Shown: one piece after another, positions 60,261-64,000 of the stretch
How the letters are laid out: each line of letters begins with the position of its first letter
Position numbering within the stretch: position 1 is the first letter of the stretch
Origin: Sodaliphilus pleomorphus
Lineage (GTDB): Bacteria; Bacteroidota; Bacteroidia; Bacteroidales; Muribaculaceae
Length of the DNA stretch: 64,000 nt
Assembly (NCBI RefSeq): GCF_009676955.1
Contig: NZ_CP045696.1
Span: forward strand, 3,229,501-3,293,500
Reading direction: 5' to 3'
The notes under the pieces: generated by a model
Database searches by the model: none
Told to the model about the DNA's origin: nothing
What the model saw: only the letters and a program-made list of their open reading frames with translations
Translations under genes and position numbers: made by a program

Positions 60261-61165
60261 TTAGTAACATTGATAATATAAGCTTCGCCTGCAGGTGTTG
60301 AGAAGGCAATTTTGCCCGATGCAGGAGAAACCTCGGGATACATGGCGATTTGCGACCCATCGGTGAGGGTCTGCTTGTTGCCATTGAGGTCGGCAGCCAC
60401 GATAGTAGAAGCATATACTGCTTCGCCGTCGTCATAGTCCATCATGCCCACGATGGTGTTGTTGTCCCACCACTTGGGAGCACGCATGTTGCCAATTTTC
60501 TTTAAGCCAGTGCCGTCGATGTTGCACACATAGGTGCCGTGGCCCATGACAAAGTAAAGTGCCTTGGAGCCATCGGGAGAAACCGACTCCCAGATGTAGC
60601 TTTTGTCGGTGCCGTTTGGAGAGAACACGCTTGTTTTACCGTTCTTGGTAATCATGAGCTGCCTGTTGCTGATGGAAAGCACAGGGGCGCTCACGTCGGC
60701 CTTGGCAGCGTTTAGGCCTTTGGCCCGTATTTTGCCCTTGTTGACAAATGCTGCTGTAGCCCCCTCGACAGCAACGCCTTGAAGGTTGCGTGTGGGAGCT
60801 AAAAGCTGCTGGCTCGAGCCTGTGCTCACATTGGTTGCCTGCAATGCCACGTGACGAAGGTGGTCGGCAGTGAACGTGGCCTCGCGGTAAACTACCGTCT
60901 GGCCGTCTTGAGAGATTTTTACATCATAACCCGCGCTTTGAGCATTGCTCAGCGTGGTCGTTGCATTTGTGCGAAGATCAAATTTAGCCAACCCTTTGTT
61001 GGTGCAATCGGTCAGGAGCAGGTAGTCGCCCTGCGGACTGATTGCAGCCACCTTGGCGTTGGAGTTCATCGGGATATTGACCTTGTCGATCGACCCCACG
61101 GTAAACACCTGCGCCATGCAGCTAAACGATGCACATAATGCCAATGTTAAGAAAACATTTTTCAT
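60257..61165 (-). CDS. TolB-like beta-propeller exported protein
   Basis: A 302-residue exported protein with a signal peptide (possible lipidated cysteine in SFSC) and repeated WD40/TolB-type blades, e.g. VAAISPQGDYLLLTD, DVKISQDGQTVVYRE, ESVSPDGSKALYF and YPEVSPASGKIAFS. It lies directly upstream of the amidase and their stop and start overlap in ATGA, so the two are made together. Likely a periplasmic protein-binding platform. ATG 61165 is chosen; ATG 61177 is possible. The 251 bases between it and prs contain the prs terminator and AT-rich sequence only. Confidence 0.78.
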   Translation of the reverse strand: MKNVFLTLALCASFSCMAQVFTVGSIDKVNIPMNSNAKVAAISPQGDYLLLTDCTNKGLAKFDLRTNATTTLSNAQSAGYDVKISQDGQTVVYREATFTADHLRHVALQATNVSTGSSQQLLAPTRNLQGVAVEGATAAFVNKGKIRAKGLNAAKADVSAPVLSISNRQLMITKNGKTSVFSPNGTDKSYIWESVSPDGSKALYFVMGHGTYVCNIDGTGLKKIGNMRAPKWWDNNTIVGMMDYDDGEAVYASTIVAADLNGNKQTLTDGSQIAMYPEVSPASGKIAFSTPAGEAYIINVTK

Positions 61166-61358
61166 AAAAAAAAGCATCTGTTTAAGTTATACAATAAGAT
61201 AATTTGATAGGTTAATATTATTATGTTTTACTAATAAAAAGTCTCAGTTAATGGATGTCTTTTTTCTCATGTAAAATTAGGAATAATAAAGTTGCCACGC
61301 AATTGATTTTAATTGTTTTGATTAAAATTTTACAATATTTAAGGCAATGTTGCAAAAA

Positions 61359-61387
61359 AATCTCGGCAGTGATTGGCTACCGAGATT
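61359..61387 (-). terminator. Terminator of prs
   Basis: AATCTCGG (61359-61366) pairs with CCGAGATT (61380-61387); on the minus strand it is followed by a T-tract of seven. Confidence 0.85.
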
Positions 61388-61416
61388 AGTGGGGTTATAA
61401 ATAGATGATGGCTATA

Positions 61417-62361
61417 TTATATCAAGTATTGAGAGCTTATCGACTTGTTGTCGTGCACGCGCTGGATGGTGTCGCCAAACAGGCTTGCTATGCTCAGCAC
61501 TTTTGCCTTTGGGCACTTTGTGGTGTCAAATGGAATAGAGTTGGTGAAGATTACCTCCTCAAGGGCGCTGTCCATTACCCGGCTGGCTGCAGGGCCGCTC
61601 ATGATGGCATGCGAAGCCAGCGCCCTCACCGAGCGTGCACCGCCTTCTTTCATCAGATTGGCAGCCTTGCATATCGTGCCTGCTGTGTCGATCATGTCGT
61701 CGACGAGCACCACGTCTTTGTCTTTTACATCACCTATGATGGTCATGTTGGCAACTACGTTGGCCTTGGCACGCTGCTTGTGGCACAGTACGAGCGGGCA
61801 GTCGAAATACTTGGCATAATTGTTGGCACGCTTGGCACCGCCCACGTCGGGAGAGGCAATCACCAGGTTGTCGAGTTTCAGCGACTGCACATAGGGCATG
61901 AGCACCGACGAGGCATAGAGGTGATCGACAGGCACATTGAAGAAACCTTGGATTTGGTCGGCATGGAGGTCCATCGTGATCAAGCGGTCGATGCCGGCTG
62001 TGCTCAGCAGGTCGGCTACGAGTTTAGCGCCTATCGACACACGGGGCTTGTCCTTGCGGTCTTGACGGGCCCAGCCGAAGTAGGGGATTACTGCAATCAC
62101 GGTTTTGGCCGAAGCTCGCTTGGCGGCATCGATCATGAGCAAGAGTTCCATAAGGTTGTCGCTGTTGGGGAACGTGGATTGAACGATATAAACCTCGTTG
62201 CCACGTATCGACTCCTCGAAGGAAACCTCAAATTCGCCATCAGAGAAATGCTGAATGTTCATTTTGCCAATCTCAATGCCAAGGTGCTGACACATCTCGT
62301 CGGCCAAATAGTGCGATTTTGTACCAGAAAAGATTTTGAATGGTTGCGTTGAATTACTCAT
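61417..62361 (-). CDS. prs: Ribose-phosphate pyrophosphokinase
   Basis: Makes PRPP from ribose-5-phosphate and ATP for nucleotide, histidine and tryptophan synthesis. The 314-residue protein has the KIFSGTKSH start, FSDGEFEVSF, the ATP loop WARQDRKDKPR, MDLHADQIQGFF and the PRPP motif VVLVDDMIDTAGT. Length and motifs are class I. The gene is alone between its own -7 and terminator. Confidence 0.97.
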   Translation of the reverse strand: MSNSTQPFKIFSGTKSHYLADEMCQHLGIEIGKMNIQHFSDGEFEVSFEESIRGNEVYIVQSTFPNSDNLMELLLMIDAAKRASAKTVIAVIPYFGWARQDRKDKPRVSIGAKLVADLLSTAGIDRLITMDLHADQIQGFFNVPVDHLYASSVLMPYVQSLKLDNLVIASPDVGGAKRANNYAKYFDCPLVLCHKQRAKANVVANMTIIGDVKDKDVVLVDDMIDTAGTICKAANLMKEGGARSVRALASHAIMSGPAASRVMDSALEEVIFTNSIPFDTTKCPKAKVLSIASLFGDTIQRVHDNKSISSQYLI

Positions 62362-62388
62362 TATATCTTTAAGTGTTTAAAAACATTA

Positions 62389-62396
62389 CAAATTTA
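62389..62396 (-). promoter_or_regulatory. Promoter -7 (TAAATTTG) of prs
   Basis: Complement of 62389-62396 reads TAAATTTG, 28 bases before the prs ATG. No well-placed -33. Confidence 0.55.
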
Positions 62397-62454
62397 CGAC
62401 TTAAATGTGAGGTGAGCGAAGTAATTTAAAAATATTTTTACATTAATTTCTTTC

Positions 62455-64000
62455 TTAGTTTACCTTAAATTTCCACAGCACTGTGCCATAGGGCTCTATG
62501 TCGAGATGAAGCTTGTCGTGGTCGGTAAAGAGCGATTTTCTCTTGTGCCTGGTGACGAGCTCGGTCATCATGTAGGTGCCAGGCTTGATGTGCAACGTGT
62601 CGAAAGCGTGGGCAGGCACGTCGATGTCGATACTGGCCGGGCTTGGCCCGAAGTTGCAGCCTATGATGATGCTTTCTTTTCCATAGTTACGCATGTATAC
62701 GTAGTGTCGAGTTGGGTCAAGATTGCCGTAGTTCACATACATGAGGTCGAAGAGGCTGCCTTGTGCTATGGCCTTCTCGGTAGTGGCAATTTTCATTATC
62801 TTTTGATATATCTTGCGCAGCGACTTTTCGTCGGGCGACAGGTTGGCGAGTGTGCACTTTCCATTGTTGTACCACCGTCTCACGGTGGGAATGCTGCAAT
62901 AGTCGAAAATCGATGTGCGCCCGTCGTTGCCGCTGAAGCCTTGAGCTCCGGCGCCTTTCTCGCCCAGTTCCTGGCCGGCATAGAGCATGAAAGGGCATGT
63001 GGTGAGTGTGGCCGACACCACAAGGGCGGGCACGACGTGGTGGGCATTGCCTGCCTTCTGGTAGCTGGCTATGCGCTGCTCGTCGTGGTTTTCCAAGAAG
63101 TTGAGCATGTGCTCCTTCATGCCATCGACAGTTTGCCAGCACTTTGTGATCTCGCTTGCGGGCAACTGGCCGGCCAGCACGCCGCACAGGGCGTCGTAGA
63201 GTGTGACTTTGTCGTAAAGGTAGTCGAATCCACCTGTGTGTATATAGCTGTGATAGAGATTCACATCGTAGATTTCGGCAATGAAGATGATGTGGGGATA
63301 TTTCTGCTTTACAGCCCCTATGGCCCACTGCCAGAATTCCACAGGCACCATGTGGGCCATGTCGCACCTGAAGCCGTCGATTCCCTTGCTGGCCCAGTAC
63401 ATGAGAATGTCGAGCATTTTTCTCCAAGTGCCAGGTGTGGGGACAAAGTGCTTGCTCCCGTTCCACGGGTCGACGCCGTAGTTGAGTTTCACCGTTTCAT
63501 ACCAGTCGCCAGCTCCCGGTGTGGCGTTGTAGCAATCGTTGCCCGTAGCCTTGGCAGGATACTCGATATACCTGTCGGGCCCGATGCCCATGTCGACACT
63601 TGGTGCAAAGTGCTGCCCAGTGATGTAAAAGAAATTGTTGGCAGGCGAGAAAAACATGTTTTTGTTGTCGTCGGCACCCAGGTCTCGCACGCCCTTGGGT
63701 GCAGCATCGCTGTGGTATTGACGCGCAACATGGTTGGGCACAAAGTCGATAATCACGCTCATGCCAGCCTTGTGTGTGCGTTGCACCAGTTGCTCAAACT
63801 CGTTGCGGCGGTTGGTCACATCGACGGCAAGGTCGGGGTCAATATCGTAATAGTCTCTTATGGCATAGGGCGAACCCGCATTGCCTTTCACCACGTGAGG
63901 GTTGCTCGACGCGATGCCGTAGGCGCTGTAATCGGTCTTGGTGGCATGTTCGATGACTCCGGTATACCACAAGTGGGTCACACCGAGCTCGTGAATCGAT
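62455..64000 (-). CDS. Alpha-amylase family (GH13) protein, 5' end outside the window
   Basis: The frame is open to the window edge and upstream codons still read as protein (IHELGVTHLWYTGVIE), so the start lies beyond 64000. The visible 514 or so residues hold the GH13 core: VIIDFVPNHVARQ (region I), DGFRCDMAHM (nucleophile Asp), IFIAEIYD (acid Glu) and FLENHDEQ (transition-state Asp), then a C-terminal beta domain. It acts on alpha-1,4-glucans such as starch or glycogen. Whether it is exported cannot be seen here. Confidence 0.93.
   Translation of the reverse strand, partial: SIHELGVTHLWYTGVIEHATKTDYSAYGIASSNPHVVKGNAGSPYAIRDYYDIDPDLAVDVTNRRNEFEQLVQRTHKAGMSVIIDFVPNHVARQYHSDAAPKGVRDLGADDNKNMFFSPANNFFYITGQHFAPSVDMGIGPDRYIEYPAKATGNDCYNATPGAGDWYETVKLNYGVDPWNGSKHFVPTPGTWRKMLDILMYWASKGIDGFRCDMAHMVPVEFWQWAIGAVKQKYPHIIFIAEIYDVNLYHSYIHTGGFDYLYDKVTLYDALCGVLAGQLPASEITKCWQTVDGMKEHMLNFLENHDEQRIASYQKAGNAHHVVPALVVSATLTTCPFMLYAGQELGEKGAGAQGFSGNDGRTSIFDYCSIPTVRRWYNNGKCTLANLSPDEKSLRKIYQKIMKIATTEKAIAQGSLFDLMYVNYGNLDPTRHYVYMRNYGKESIIIGCNFGPSPASIDIDVPAHAFDTLHIKPGTYMMTELVTRHKRKSLFTDHDKLHLDIEPYGTVLWKFKVN

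Overview
The window looks like a chromosomal segment of a Bacteroidales bacterium, closest in style to Muribaculaceae, Prevotellaceae or Bacteroidaceae. The evidence is a Bat aerotolerance operon, DUF4836, DUF4924, DUF5686 and DUF3332 proteins, carboxynorspermidine decarboxylase, HU-family proteins carrying a LysM domain, and repeated promoter -7 elements of the form TAnnTTTG with TTG or TTTG about 19-21 bases upstream. GC content is moderate and most genes are ordinary housekeeping genes. I saw no rRNA, CRISPR array or prophage. One tRNA (Arg, anticodon ACG) is present.

Layout. 0-3.4 kb: ahpC-ahpF peroxide defence and an RNase D-like exonuclease. 3.4-5.8 kb: tgt followed by a LptG-type permease, divergent from ftsY-rimO (5.9-8.2 kb). 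8.3-17.1 kb: a leftward run of seven tightly spaced genes (cdsA, purM, lytic transglycosylase, DUF3332 lipoprotein, uvrD/pcrA, nspC, flavodiiron protein) from one clear promoter to one strong terminator. 17.25-18.41 kb: an intact IS30-family element. 18.4-21.4 kb: a DKNYY-like lipoprotein, a KdsC-like phosphatase, Maf, an uncharacterised ATP-grasp-like protein and a small membrane protein. 21.5-23.9 kb: the tRNA, a small protein and two adjacent HU-family genes; the second links an HU domain through a membrane segment to a LysM domain. 24.1-33.3 kb: the moxR/DUF58/batA-E operon and a PAP2 phosphatase. 33.4-47.1 kb: a fusion stress protein, a Y-family polymerase with a YolD-like partner, RlmD, a CYTH protein, a DUF5686 protein, the agmatine-to-putrescine pair and a DUF4836 lipoprotein. 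47.2-50.3 kb: a small accessory island. 50.3-56.4 kb: MurNAc-recycling-like kinase and uridylyltransferase, prfC, rfbD, DUF4924 and a Crp/Fnr regulator. 56.5-64 kb: a very large amidase with a TolB-like partner, prs, and an alpha-amylase that runs off the window.

The island at 47.2-50.3 kb is the most irregular part. It holds an IS4-family remnant made of transposase ends with the middle missing, an open frame that appears to join a recombinase N-terminus to an oxidoreductase C-terminus, a glutaminase gene, and a copy of the IS30 element with a 568-base internal deletion. That copy ends two bases past the stop codon of the neighbouring nucleotidyltransferase. Three separate head-to-tail deletion joints within about 3 kb is unusual.

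The strongest candidates for undescribed biology are the HU-membrane-LysM protein with its soluble HU neighbour (a possible chromosome-to-cell-wall tether), the kinase-RapZ C-terminal fusion beside a MurU-like enzyme, and the ATP-grasp-like protein whose mRNA may be nearly leaderless. Polyamine genes occur at two separate sites (aguA-aguB and nspC) and fit a route from agmatine through putrescine to a carboxylated triamine.
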